DNA of 64,000 nt from Mesorhizobium sp. M00.F.Ca.ET.216.01.1.1 (GCF_004010325.2 NZ_SADR02000023.1:61916-125915); one strand, 5' to 3'. Positions 15,132 to 24,291 are shown, counted from the stretch's first letter. A program made the numbers and translations. The notes: generated from the letters alone by a model not told the origin.

Positions 15132-16076
15132 TCAGTCCCCGAGCGGCTCCATCTCCTTGCCGGTGCGGTGGATCTGGGCGTTGTATTTGATGCGGCGAAC
15201 CGTTTCGCGCGCCGAGCCGTCGAGTTTGTAGGCGGCCGCCACCGCCATCAGGTCGATCGCGGCCAGGAAAGCAAACCGCGAGGCTGTCGGCTTCAGCGTG
15301 TCGGGATATTCTGGCACCGCCACCGTCAGCCTGACGTCGCAAGCCCGCGCAAGGTCGGTGTCGGGCGCGGTCACGCAGATCGCGTTGGCGCGGTAGTGCT
15401 TGGCAAGTTCCACGGCCTCGATCACCTCGCGCGTGCGTCCCGTCGCCGAAATGGCGATCACCAGGTCCCCGGGTTTCAATGTCGAGGCCGTCATCCGCAT
15501 CAGATACGGATCGCATTGGGCGCTAATGGTAATGCCGTAGCGGAACAGCCGGTACTGGGTTTCCTGCGCCAGCGCCGAAGAGCTGCCGCCGAGCCCGAAC
15601 ACCGTCACCTGGCGCGCCTTGGCAATGAGTTCCGCCGCCTTCTGCAACTGCGCCGGATCGAGCTGCCGCTCGGCCTCCTGCAGCGCCCGGCGCGCCTCGC
15701 CGAACACCGCGTTCCAGAACGGCATCCCATTGTCGTTGCTCGTAGGTGGCGGCTTGCTCAGGTAAAGCGCACCGACGACAAGGCTCTGCGCCAGCTTCAG
15801 CTTGAAATCGCGCACGCCTTCGCAGCCGATGGCGCGGCAGAAGCGGGTCACGGTGGGCTCGCTGACCTCAGCGCGTTGGGCGAGCGCGGCATTGGAAGCG
15901 TCGACCGCGAACTTCACGTTGTCGAGCACGACATCGGCGACGCGACGCTCCGCCGGGCTAAGGTCACCGTAGGAGTCCTTCACCAGCGAGATGATGTCGG
16001 GGATGCGCCTGACATGGTCGTGCCCGTCGGGCTCGTCGCCAGAGGTCTGCCGTGCCGGGCTGTCAGCTTCGGTCAT
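15132..16076 (-). CDS. MurR/RpiR-family transcriptional regulator
   Basis: 314 residues. An N-terminal RpiR helix-turn-helix (about 25-100: LSPAERRVADVVLDN, NAALAQRAEVSEPTVTRFCR) is followed by a SIS sugar-phosphate-binding domain (VTVFGLGGSSSALAQETQYR near 165, VIAISATGRTREVIEAVELA near 213). Most family members repress or activate a neighbouring catabolic locus. It is divergent from the ABC importer genes, and a motif in that gap (16203-16214) resembles the palindrome before ridA. Confidence 0.85.
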   Translation of the reverse strand: MTEADSPARQTSGDEPDGHDHVRRIPDIISLVKDSYGDLSPAERRVADVVLDNVKFAVDASNAALAQRAEVSEPTVTRFCRAIGCEGVRDFKLKLAQSLVVGALYLSKPPPTSNDNGMPFWNAVFGEARRALQEAERQLDPAQLQKAAELIAKARQVTVFGLGGSSSALAQETQYRLFRYGITISAQCDPYLMRMTASTLKPGDLVIAISATGRTREVIEAVELAKHYRANAICVTAPDTDLARACDVRLTVAVPEYPDTLKPTASRFAFLAAIDLMAVAAAYKLDGSARETVRRIKYNAQIHRTGKEMEPLGD

Positions 16077-16384
16077 GAAGTCAGTCTTCCTCCGCCGTTT
16101 GTCGACCTAGCCTCTATCATATTTGCGCGCTGCCGTTCCATGCGCTTGCGGGGAGGTCCTCGCGTAAGGCTTCTCACCACAGTCAGTTTTTAGGATTATG
16201 TAGGAAAGTAACAAGCTTATCAAGATGCAAAAAAACAGTATGAAAACAATACGATACATATGCGATTGCTCACCTGACGCTTGAACGCATCTGCGCGTCG
16301 CTTGACAGGAAAGTAGGATAGTTACAGACTGATTTCTCTAGACGGATGAGCCACTGGATCATCGCGCATATCCCCGAGGGGCGC
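16077..16384. promoter_or_regulatory. divergent promoter region between the RpiR gene and the ABC importer
   Basis: 308 bases without a gene, with an A-rich core at 16195-16262 that contrasts with the GC-rich surroundings. It contains GGAAAGTAACAA (16203-16214), resembling the arm of the palindrome before ridA, and a second AGGAAAGTA at 16307-16315. A TTGACA (16302-16307) could be a -35 box, but no convincing -10 follows at the right spacing. Confidence 0.4.
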
Positions 16385-17212
16385 ATGAACGCGGGCAATG
16401 CAACGACCCCGAAGCTTGGTGTGCAGGCAGCGACCAAGATCTACCATACGGCTTCCGGCGACCTGCTGGCGCTGGACCGCTGCAGCCTCGACGTTCCTGC
16501 CAATGAAATCGTCTCGATCGTCGGCCCCTCCGGCTGTGGCAAGACCACCCTTTTGTGGTCGATGTCCGGCCTGCATCGCCTGACCAGCGGCGCAATCCTG
16601 CTCGACGGCAGAGAGATCACCGGTCCGCATCCCGATATCGGCATCGTCTTCCAGGAGGCAAACCTGCTGCCTTGGCGCAATCTCGACGCCAACATCCGTT
16701 TTCCGTTCGAGATCAAGGGGGAGAAGCCGGATCGCGCCTGGATCGCGCATCTGCTTCACCGCGTCGGGCTCGACGGCTTCGGCGGCAAGTTTCCGCGCGA
16801 GCTTTCGGGCGGCATGCAGCAGCGTGCCGCGATCGTTCGAGCGCTGTCGCTCAAGCCGTCCGTTCTGCTGATGGACGAGCCGTTCGGCTCGCTCGACAGC
16901 TTCACCCGTGAGGAGATGAACCGGCTCGTCGAGGAGATCTGGCTCGACACCAAGACCACCATCGTCTTCATCACCCACAGCATCGAGGAGGCGATTTTCC
17001 TCTCCGACAGGGTGGCGGTACTGAGCGCTCGGCCCGGGCGCGTTGCCAAGGAATATCGCGTGCCGTTTCCACGGCCACGCTCGCTGGAGATCATGGCGAC
17101 GAAAGAGGTCTTCGACCTCACCAACACCATCAAGATGGACATTGTCGGCGACCGCGTCCGGCCGAAGACGCCGGATCACCATGCAGCTGAAATCGTGAGG
17201 ATCAGGCCGTGA
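16385..17212 (+). CDS. ABC transporter ATP-binding protein (taurine/nitrate/sulfonate type)
   Basis: 275 residues. Walker A GPSGCGKTTLL (about 49-59), Q-loop VFQEANLLPW (about 90-99), signature LSGGMQQRAAIVRAL (about 142-156), Walker B VLLMDEPFGSLDSF (about 164-177) and H-loop FITHSIEEA are all present. The Q-loop and H-loop wording is that of the SsuB/TauB/NrtD group. ATG 16385 removes a poorly conserved 13-residue extension. Its stop overlaps the permease start (GTGA), so the two are cotranslated. Confidence 0.85.
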   Translation: MNAGNATTPKLGVQAATKIYHTASGDLLALDRCSLDVPANEIVSIVGPSGCGKTTLLWSMSGLHRLTSGAILLDGREITGPHPDIGIVFQEANLLPWRNLDANIRFPFEIKGEKPDRAWIAHLLHRVGLDGFGGKFPRELSGGMQQRAAIVRALSLKPSVLLMDEPFGSLDSFTREEMNRLVEEIWLDTKTTIVFITHSIEEAIFLSDRVAVLSARPGRVAKEYRVPFPRPRSLEIMATKEVFDLTNTIKMDIVGDRVRPKTPDHHAAEIVRIRP

Positions 17213-18057
17213 GCGGAGGCGACGCCATCCCGGAATTCTCGAAGACCAAGGCAGGCGACGGGCACGACGTCAGCCTCACCAACCTTTCGGCCTTCGCCAG
17301 TGGTCCCGGCATCAAGTCGGGCACCGAGGTCGCCGCCATCGCCGCCGTTGCTGTGGTCATCATCGGCGGCATCGAGCTGGCGCTGCGGCTGTTTCATGTG
17401 CCGCCATACATCATGCCGCCGCCAAGCGCGATCGCCTACGCGCTGTTCGACGAATTCCCGCTGATCGCGCCGCATCTTGGCTACACGCTGGTCGAGTTGG
17501 TCGCCGGCTTCGCGATCGGCGCCATCATCGGCTTGGTCATGGCCGCCGTGATCACGCAATTTCCGTTCGCCGAGAAGATCGTCGCGCCTTACATCCTGCT
17601 GCTGGTCACCACGCCGATGCTGGCGCTGGTGCCGCTTTTGATCCTGCGTTTCGGTTTCGGCTATACGCCGCGCATCATTGCGGTGGCGCTCGCCGCCGGG
17701 CCGATGGTGATGATCAACGCCGCGACCGGCTTTCGCCGCGTCGACAGCGCCAAGATCGCGCTGGCGCGCTCCTATGGCGCCAGCACCTTGCAGATCTTCT
17801 GGAAAATCCGCGCGCCGATGGCGCTGCCGATGATCCTCGTCGGCCTGATGATCGGCGCGATCTTTGGACTGCTGACCGCGGTTGGCGCAGAGATGGTCGG
17901 CGGCGGCTTCGGCCTCGGCAACCGGCTGACCACCTATTCGTCGATGATCCAGATGCCGCAATTCTTCGCGGTGGTTCTGGTCCTCTCGGCGCTCGGCATC
18001 CTCATCTACGTGCTCTTCTTCCTGATCGGCAAGAGGTGGGCAAGCTGGGAGGCATGA
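17209..18057 (+). CDS. ABC transporter permease (SsuC/TauC type)
   Basis: 282 residues with six predicted membrane helices. The coupling-loop signature SYGASTLQIFWKIRAPMALP (about residues 185-204) matches binding-protein-dependent permeases of the nitrate/taurine/sulfonate class. Start is GTG at 17209, overlapping the ATPase stop. It forms the membrane channel with the ATPase encoded just upstream and the binding protein encoded downstream. Confidence 0.85.
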   Translation: MSGGDAIPEFSKTKAGDGHDVSLTNLSAFASGPGIKSGTEVAAIAAVAVVIIGGIELALRLFHVPPYIMPPPSAIAYALFDEFPLIAPHLGYTLVELVAGFAIGAIIGLVMAAVITQFPFAEKIVAPYILLLVTTPMLALVPLLILRFGFGYTPRIIAVALAAGPMVMINAATGFRRVDSAKIALARSYGASTLQIFWKIRAPMALPMILVGLMIGAIFGLLTAVGAEMVGGGFGLGNRLTTYSSMIQMPQFFAVVLVLSALGILIYVLFFLIGKRWASWEA

Positions 18058-18104
18058 TGCATGTCACCCAAAAGTGCGCAGCGGTTTTGGGACACGACGT
18101 GCAT
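18057..18104. repeat. REP-like imperfect palindrome
   Basis: ATGCATGTCACCCAAAAG followed by CGGTTTTGGGACACGACGTGCAT folds into a long imperfect hairpin overlapping the permease stop by one base. It resembles the repeat at 10331-10363 in both arms. It may reduce transcript reading into, or protect the message upstream of, the binding-protein gene. Confidence 0.5.
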
Positions 18105-18234
18105 GGAGGCAAAGACTTAAAGCGCGCCGCGTGAATCTTATCGGACGCGACATGCGCTAAGCGCCGGAGAACGATGGCGCCCGGGAGGCGGGCGACAAGG
18201 CAGAGATTACCAAGCAACAAAAAGGGGAAATGCC

Positions 18235-19407
18235 ATGACCAAACAAAGTTCCATCGACATCGGTCCAAAAGCAGGCATCAGCCGCCGTTATTTCCTGCAG
18301 GTGAGCGGCGCCGGGCTGGTGACGGCCACGGCGCTCGGCGCCTCGGGCATCAGGGCGAAGGCCGAGCCCTACAGCAAGTTCACCTGGATTTCGCCGCGTG
18401 GCACGCTCGAAGTGCTCGACGACTATCCGTATTGGGGAGCCAAGAAGGCAGGCTATTTCGGTGACCTCAACACCGATATGCAGCCTGGCCCGTCGGACGG
18501 CACCGCCACGGTGAAGTTCGTCGATGTCGGCCAGGCCGACATGGGCTTCCCCTCGCCCGGCGTCTTCTCCTTCGCCATCCAGAACGGCATGAAGCTCAAA
18601 TCCGTGTTCCACATGGGCGCGCGCGATACGTTCAGCTTCGCCTTCCGCAAGGGAGAGGGATCGAAGGATCTGAAGTCACTCGAAGGCAAGACCATCCTGC
18701 TCGGCTCGGCCGCATGGCAGTCGATCACCGATCCGCTGCTGGCGTCGCAAGGCGTCGACATCAAGAAGGTGAAGTATGTCGAGGCCGGCTGGCCGACCTG
18801 GGGCACAGCGCTTGCCGGCGGCCAGGGCGATGCGGCTCTGTCGTGGGAAGGGCTGCGCGCCGAGTGGATCGCCAAGGGCCTGGACTTCGAATACTGGCTC
18901 GGCGTGCAGAACTCGAAGCTGCCGGCCAACACTTTCGTCGTTCGGGCAGCCGATCTCGAGGATCCCGAGCGCAAGGCGTTCCTGGAGAAATATCTGCGCG
19001 GCTGGGCGATGGGTCTTGAGTTTGGGTACCAAAATCCGCGCGCGGCCGTCGAAGCGGTGTTCGAGCAGTTCCCGACGCTGGCCAAGAATCTCGGGCCTGA
19101 GCTCGGCACCACCTCGATCCTGCAGCAGATCAACGTCTTCCGCGGCGACATGGACAGGCGCGGCGGCTGGGGCTCGCACGACATGGCGAGCTGGCAGGGC
19201 TTCTTCGACGAAATCCACAAGATCGGCCAGATCAGCAATCCGGTGAAGGCCGAGGACGTCTGCACCAACGAACTGATCGGCCCGGCCAACAGCTTCGACA
19301 AGGCCAAGGTCAAGGCCGACGCCGACGGCTACAAGCTGTCGGAGAGCTTTGCCGCGCTCGATGTCGAGAACATCAAGGCGCATCTGTTCGACTCGGCGGT
19401 CAAGTAG
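18235..19407 (+). CDS. ABC transporter substrate-binding protein, Tat-type signal
   Basis: 390 residues. The N terminus SRRYFLQVSGAGLVTATALG is a twin-arginine signal (R-R-x-F-L), so the protein is likely exported folded. The mature part resembles SsuA/TauA/NMT1 binding proteins (ISPRGTLEVLDDYPYWGAKK, VKFVDVGQADMGFPSPG). It follows the permease gene after a palindrome. A Tat-exported binding protein is less common than a Sec one. Ligand not predictable. Confidence 0.8.
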   Translation: MTKQSSIDIGPKAGISRRYFLQVSGAGLVTATALGASGIRAKAEPYSKFTWISPRGTLEVLDDYPYWGAKKAGYFGDLNTDMQPGPSDGTATVKFVDVGQADMGFPSPGVFSFAIQNGMKLKSVFHMGARDTFSFAFRKGEGSKDLKSLEGKTILLGSAAWQSITDPLLASQGVDIKKVKYVEAGWPTWGTALAGGQGDAALSWEGLRAEWIAKGLDFEYWLGVQNSKLPANTFVVRAADLEDPERKAFLEKYLRGWAMGLEFGYQNPRAAVEAVFEQFPTLAKNLGPELGTTSILQQINVFRGDMDRRGGWGSHDMASWQGFFDEIHKIGQISNPVKAEDVCTNELIGPANSFDKAKVKADADGYKLSESFAALDVENIKAHLFDSAVK

Positions 19408-19481
19408 GGCGCCGGCAAACGACCATACGGGCGGCGACCCGATCGCCGCCCGCGACTCAAGCAAGAACAAGGGAGGTGGCT

Positions 19482-20570
19482 TTGTCCGACAAGGTGAAAG
19501 TGCTGGTGATTGGTCTCGGCAACATGGGCGCATCGCATGCCAGCGCCTATCACCGGCTCGACGGGTTCGAGATCGTCGGCCTCATGAGCCGCTCAATCAA
19601 GAGCAACAAGAAGATCCCGGCGGAACTATCAGGCTACCCGCTCTACGAGGATTTCGACCAGGCGCTGAAGGAGACCAGGCCGGACGCCGTTTCCATCAAC
19701 AGCTGGCCCAACACCCATGCCGAATATGCGCTGAAGGCGATCGCCGCAAGCTGCCATGTGTTCATGGAAAAGCCGCTCGCCACCAACATCGAGGACGCCG
19801 AAAAGGTCGTCGCCGCAGCGCGTGCAAAGAATCGCAAGCTGGTGCTCGGCTATATCTTGCGCGTCCACCCCTCGTGGATCAAGTTCATCGAGGTCGGCAG
19901 GACGCTGGGCAAGCCGCTGGTCATGCGCCTCAACCTCAACCAGCAGAGCAGCGGCAGCGCCTGGCACTGGCATAAGAACCTGATCGACTCGCTGATCCCG
20001 ATCGTCGATTGCGGTGTGCACTATGTCGACGTGATGTGCCAGTTGACCGGCGCCAAGCCGGTCCGCGTCCACGGCATCGGTGCCAAATTGTGGGCGGATG
20101 CAGCCAAGCAGAATTACGGGCATCTGCACGTCACCTTCGATGACGGTTCGGTCGGCTGGTATGAGGCCGGCTGGGGACCGATGATGAGCGAGACGGCATA
20201 TTTCGTGAAGGACGTCGTCGGCCCCAAGGGCGCCGTCTCCATTGTCGCCGGGCAAACGGCAAGCAACGCGGCTGACGCCGAAGTGTCTGATTCCGCCGAC
20301 ATCGATCGCCACACCAAGACCGATGCGCTGAAGATCCACTACGCTGAGGTCGACGACGCCAAGAATTTCAAGAAGCCGGACGAGATCGTCAGCATGGAGG
20401 ACGAACCCGGTCACCAGGAGCTTTGCGATCGCGAGCAGGCATTCTTCCTGCGCGCCATCCGCGACGATCTCGATCTGACTGAGCAGATGAATGCTGCCGT
20501 CAACAGCCTGCGCATCGTGCTTGCCGCCGAGCAGAGCATCGAAGAGCGGCGGACGATCGAGTTGGCCTGA
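19482..20570 (+). CDS. Gfo/Idh/MocA-family oxidoreductase
   Basis: 362 residues. Rossmann motif LVIGLGNMGASHASAYH near residues 6-22 and the family EKP triad in FMEKPLATNIEDAEK (about 94-108) identify an NAD(P)-dependent dehydrogenase. The C-terminal domain has IVDCGVHYVDVMCQLTG (about 169-185) with the usual catalytic His region. TTG 19482 is chosen because GGAGG (19472-19476) lies 5 bases upstream; the GTG at 19476 would overlap that site. Probably part of the importer operon. Confidence 0.85.
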   Translation: MSDKVKVLVIGLGNMGASHASAYHRLDGFEIVGLMSRSIKSNKKIPAELSGYPLYEDFDQALKETRPDAVSINSWPNTHAEYALKAIAASCHVFMEKPLATNIEDAEKVVAAARAKNRKLVLGYILRVHPSWIKFIEVGRTLGKPLVMRLNLNQQSSGSAWHWHKNLIDSLIPIVDCGVHYVDVMCQLTGAKPVRVHGIGAKLWADAAKQNYGHLHVTFDDGSVGWYEAGWGPMMSETAYFVKDVVGPKGAVSIVAGQTASNAADAEVSDSADIDRHTKTDALKIHYAEVDDAKNFKKPDEIVSMEDEPGHQELCDREQAFFLRAIRDDLDLTEQMNAAVNSLRIVLAAEQSIEERRTIELA

Positions 20571-20658
20571 CCGTGCCGCGCAACTGAAGCGGCGGCCACG
20601 ACGGTCCGCGGGCTGCCGCAACGGTCCTCTGCACAAGCCGAGGCCATGGGAGTAAGAC

Positions 20659-22095
20659 ATGGCTGAGATCACCGACAGCTTCCTCGAAACCTACGCCGAG
20701 TCCGACGCACTGGACCTGGCCGGGTTGGTGAAGCGCGGCGAGGTCACGCCGGCCGAGTTGGTCGAGGCGGCCATCACCATGATCGAACGGCTCAACCCGG
20801 CCCTGAACGCGGTAATCCACCGGCTCTACGACATGGCGCGCACCTCGGCCGAAGCGGTCGACAGAAACGCACCGTTCGCCGGCGTGCCGTTCCTGCTCAA
20901 GGAACTGGCCTCGTCCTGGACCGGAGCGCCGAACACCAACTCCTGTTTCTTTCTGAAGGACATCGTCGCCGACTTCGACACCGAAGTCGTCCGTCGCATG
21001 AAGGCGGCGGGGCTGGTGCTCGTCGGCAAGTCTAATGCGCCCGAAAACGGTTGGTCGATCACCACCGAGCCAAAGCTCTATGGGACGACGAAGAACCCGT
21101 GGAAGGAAGGCATCACGCCCGGCGGTTCGAGCGGCGGAGCGGCAGCGGCAATCGCCTCGCGCATGGTGCCGATCGCCGAGGCCAGCGATGGCGCCGGCTC
21201 GATCCGCGTCCCGGCCTCCTGCTGTGGCATCGTCGGCCTGAAGCCGTCGCGCGGGCGCGTCAGCCTGGCGCCCTTTGGCGACTACTGGTACGGCAGCGCC
21301 TATTTCCTGTGCTGTTCCCGCACGGTGCGCGACACATCGGCCTATCTCGATGCCGTCGCCGGCGCGCTGCCGGGCGATCCCTATACACCGCCGATTCCCA
21401 GCGGCAGCTGGCTCGACCTGTCCTCGCATACGCCGAAAAAGCTGCGCGTCGGCTTTTCCGTGACGCCGCCAAACGGCACGCCGATCAACCCGGAGGTCAA
21501 GGCCACGGTGCTGGCGACCGTCGCCGTGCTCGAGCGTCTCGGCCATGATGTCGAGGAACACGACATGCCGCTCGACGCCGAGGCGGTCTGGAAGACTTAC
21601 ACTAACATGACCTGCGTGCAGACGGCAGCAACCTTCGGCTACCATGAAACGGTAATCGGCCGGCCGGTCACGCCTGACGACATTGAGCCGGTGACCTGGG
21701 CAATCATCGAGCGGGGCAGATCGACGAGCGGCATCCGCCATATCTCCGATATCGAGCAACTGCGGCAGGTCGGCCGCGACATCGTCGGCGATCTCGTGGC
21801 CTACGATCTCTTCGTCACCCCGACGCTGGCGCAACTGCCACGACCTCTGGGCTATTACGACATGTCGGAACCCGACATCGACCGCTACAATGCGAAATGG
21901 ACGGACGCCGTCTTCGCCTTCCCCTTCAACATCTCCGGACAGCCGGCGATCTCGCTGCCGCTCGGCTGGTCCGGCGGCGGCGTGCCGATCGGCGTACAGC
22001 TGATCGGCCGCTATGGCGACGAGGCGATGGTGCTCGCCATCTCGACGCAGCTGGAACAAGAAATGCCCTGGAAGCACCGCCGGCCTTCCCCGTAG
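20659..22095 (+). CDS. amidase-signature enzyme
   Basis: 478 residues of the amidase signature family, which uses a Ser-cisSer-Lys triad. The lysine lies in PFLLKELASSW (about residue 78), the serines in GGSSGGAAAAIASRM (about 155-169) and DGAGSIRVPASCCGIVGLKP (about 176-195). The family covers amide, carbamate and hydantoin-derived substrates. It lies 88 bases after the oxidoreductase on the same strand and is likely the last gene of the importer operon. A second amidase occurs at 42675. Confidence 0.85.
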   Translation: MAEITDSFLETYAESDALDLAGLVKRGEVTPAELVEAAITMIERLNPALNAVIHRLYDMARTSAEAVDRNAPFAGVPFLLKELASSWTGAPNTNSCFFLKDIVADFDTEVVRRMKAAGLVLVGKSNAPENGWSITTEPKLYGTTKNPWKEGITPGGSSGGAAAAIASRMVPIAEASDGAGSIRVPASCCGIVGLKPSRGRVSLAPFGDYWYGSAYFLCCSRTVRDTSAYLDAVAGALPGDPYTPPIPSGSWLDLSSHTPKKLRVGFSVTPPNGTPINPEVKATVLATVAVLERLGHDVEEHDMPLDAEAVWKTYTNMTCVQTAATFGYHETVIGRPVTPDDIEPVTWAIIERGRSTSGIRHISDIEQLRQVGRDIVGDLVAYDLFVTPTLAQLPRPLGYYDMSEPDIDRYNAKWTDAVFAFPFNISGQPAISLPLGWSGGGVPIGVQLIGRYGDEAMVLAISTQLEQEMPWKHRRPSP

Positions 22096-22366
22096 GCAGT
22101 CGCTGACATTCTTTCCGAGATACGGCCGGCATCCCGGGCGTCAGCACAACGTTTCGACGACCGCCCCGGCCGGCAAACCTTTATAGGGTTTTTATTTCTT
22201 TCCCCTCCGCCCCGTCTCGAACCTTTATGGCGGTCGGGTGCATATTCCATCCCGAGCAAAGCGCTCCTGACGCCGCCGCCAACCAAGGTGCGGCGGGTCG
22301 TCTCCATGGAATTTCGAACCTGCTGATTGTGGGTGAAAAGTACAAGCGGAAGCAAGGAATATAACA
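22096..22366. promoter_or_regulatory. upstream region of the kdp operon
   Basis: 271 bases between the amidase and the first kdp microprotein. An AT-rich tract at 22178-22202 (CTTTATAGGGTTTTTATT and following) resembles the T-rich tandem half-sites KdpE binds in other bacteria, but the match is only compositional. Reverse-strand open frames here lack ribosome sites. Confidence 0.3.
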
Positions 22367-22447
22367 ATGGACATCATTGTTCTCGGGATTGGGGTTTTGT
22401 TTTTTGCCCTGTCCTTCGCCTATGTCAAAGCCTGCGACAGAATTTGA
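22367..22447 (+). CDS. 26-residue membrane microprotein preceding kdpF
   Basis: Encodes a single hydrophobic helix with a short charged tail: MDIIVLGIGVLFFALSFAYV then KACDRI. Similar 26-residue peptides precede kdpF in other rhizobia, from memory, where they are sometimes misnamed potassium ABC transporter ATPase. AAGGA lies about 9 bases upstream of the ATG. Sixteen bases separate it from kdpF. A role as an extra Kdp subunit or stabiliser is inference. Confidence 0.6.
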   Translation: MDIIVLGIGVLFFALSFAYVKACDRI

Positions 22448-22463
22448 GCAGAAGGATCCGACC

Positions 22464-22553
22464 ATGCTTGTCGACTATATCCTCGCTGGCGGTGTGACCT
22501 TGTTCCTCCTCGCCTACCTCACCTACGCCCTCGTTCGCCCAGAGCGCTTCTGA
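22464..22553 (+). CDS. kdpF: potassium-transporting ATPase subunit KdpF
   Basis: 29 residues: one membrane helix followed by YALVRPERF, the tail typical of KdpF. KdpF is a small lipid-like subunit that stabilises the KdpABC complex. AAGGA lies about 7 bases upstream. kdpA starts 34 bases downstream. Confidence 0.85.
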   Translation: MLVDYILAGGVTLFLLAYLTYALVRPERF

Positions 22554-22587
22554 TCTTTTCTGGTGCAAGGCACGGAAAGCTACACTC

Positions 22588-24291
22588 ATGACTCTCAACG
22601 GATGGATACAGATCCTCGTCTATTGCGGGATCGTCGTTTTGCTGGTGAAGCCGCTCGGCGGCTACATGCATCGCATCTTCAACGGCGATCGCACATTTCT
22701 GTCGCCGATTCTTGGCCCGCTTGAACGCGGGCTTTATGGCATCTCGGGAACCAGCGAGCGCGAGGAACAGCACTGGACAAGCTACGCAGCCGCCCTGTTG
22801 TTCTTCAATCTGGCAGGGTTCCTGGTGCTCTATGCTCTACAGCGCGTGCAGGGCCGCCTGCCCTACAATCCGGCCGGCATGACGGCCGTCGAACCCGGGC
22901 TCGCCTTCAACACCGCCGCCAGCTTCATGACCAACACCAACTGGCAGAATTACGGCGGCGAAAGCACGATGTCCTATCTCATGCAGATGGCCGGCCTCAC
23001 CGTGCAGAACTTCCTGTCCGCGGCGACCGGCATCGCCATCGCCGTTGCGCTGATCCGCGGCTTTGCCCGCGCCTCCGGCAAATCGATCGGCAATTTCTGG
23101 GTCGATATCACCCGCTGCACGCTCTATCTGCTGCTGCCGCTCTGCATCGTATTGACCTTGGTCTACGTCTATCTCGGCATGCCGCAGACGCTTGGCGCCT
23201 ACGTCAATGCGACGACGCTCGAAGGCGCGCAGCAGACGATTGCAGTTGGACCGGTTGCCTCGCAGATCGCCATCAAGATGCTCGGCACCAACGGCGGCGG
23301 CTTCTTCAACGCCAATGCCACGCATCCTTTCGAAAATCCCAATGCGATCTCGAACCTGATCCAGATGGTGACGATCTTCGCCCTCGGCGCAGCGCTTACC
23401 AATGTCTTCGGCCGCATGGTCGGCAACCAGCGCCAGGGCTGGGCGATCCTGGCCGCCATGGGCGCTCTGTTCATCGCCGGCGTTGCCGTCTGCTACTGGG
23501 CGGAAGCCGCCGGCAACCCGCTGGTCCACGCCCTTGGCATTGACGGCGGCAACATGGAAGGCAAGGAGAGCCGCTTCGGCATCGCGTTGTCGGCGCTGTT
23601 TGCGGTCATCACCACTGCCGCGTCCTGCGGCGCCGTCAATGCCATGCATGACAGCTTCACCGCGCTTGGCGGCATGATCCCGATCATCAACATGCAGCTC
23701 GGCGAGGTCATTGTCGGTGGAGTTGGCGCTGGCTTCTACGGCATCCTGATGTTCATCGTCGTGGCGGTGTTCGTCGCCGGACTTATGGTCGGCCGCACGC
23801 CTGAATATCTCGGCAAGAAGATCGAGGCCAAGGAGGTAAAGATGGCAATGCTGGCTATCCTCTGCCTGCCGCTGGCGATGCTGATCTTCACCGCAATAGC
23901 GGTGGTGCTGCCGACCGCCGTCGCCTCCGTGGCCAATGCTGGCCCACACGGCTTCTCCGAGGTTCTTTATGCCTACACCTCGGCGGCGGCGAACAACGGT
24001 TCGGCCTTTGGCGGCCTCACCGGCAACACGCCCTGGTACAACATCACACTTGGCATCGGCATGCTGATGGGTCGCTTCCTGGTCATCATTCCGGCCCTGG
24101 CTATCGCCGGCTCGCTGGTGGCAAAGAAGACGGTCCCACTCTCCGCCGGCACCTTCCCCACCGACGGCCCGTTGTTCGTCGGGTTGCTGGTCGGCGTCAT
24201 CCTGATCGTCGGCGGCCTCACCTTCTTCCCGGCCCTGGCGGTCGGGCCGATCGTCGAACATCTGGCTGGCACCCACGGGCAGACATTCTGA
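22588..24291 (+). CDS. kdpA: potassium-transporting ATPase subunit KdpA
   Basis: 567 residues, the normal KdpA length, with about ten membrane helices. Characteristic blocks are TNTNWQNYGGESTMSYL (about 113-129) and KMLGTNGGGFFNANATHPFE (about 231-250), which form selectivity-filter loops in the four-repeat pore. KdpA binds and translocates K+ at micromolar concentrations. It heads the structural genes A, B, C; a small extra gene is inserted before kdpB. Confidence 0.95.
   Translation: MTLNGWIQILVYCGIVVLLVKPLGGYMHRIFNGDRTFLSPILGPLERGLYGISGTSEREEQHWTSYAAALLFFNLAGFLVLYALQRVQGRLPYNPAGMTAVEPGLAFNTAASFMTNTNWQNYGGESTMSYLMQMAGLTVQNFLSAATGIAIAVALIRGFARASGKSIGNFWVDITRCTLYLLLPLCIVLTLVYVYLGMPQTLGAYVNATTLEGAQQTIAVGPVASQIAIKMLGTNGGGFFNANATHPFENPNAISNLIQMVTIFALGAALTNVFGRMVGNQRQGWAILAAMGALFIAGVAVCYWAEAAGNPLVHALGIDGGNMEGKESRFGIALSALFAVITTAASCGAVNAMHDSFTALGGMIPIINMQLGEVIVGGVGAGFYGILMFIVVAVFVAGLMVGRTPEYLGKKIEAKEVKMAMLAILCLPLAMLIFTAIAVVLPTAVASVANAGPHGFSEVLYAYTSAAANNGSAFGGLTGNTPWYNITLGIGMLMGRFLVIIPALAIAGSLVAKKTVPLSAGTFPTDGPLFVGLLVGVILIVGGLTFFPALAVGPIVEHLAGTHGQTF

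Noticed and set aside
16302..16340. Sigma-70 promoter with TTGACA
   Set aside because: No -10 hexamer at a suitable distance; kept only as a note in the intergenic entry.
22181..22465. Reverse-strand open frame upstream of kdpF
   Set aside because: No ribosome site, overlaps the kdp microproteins, no recognisable motif.
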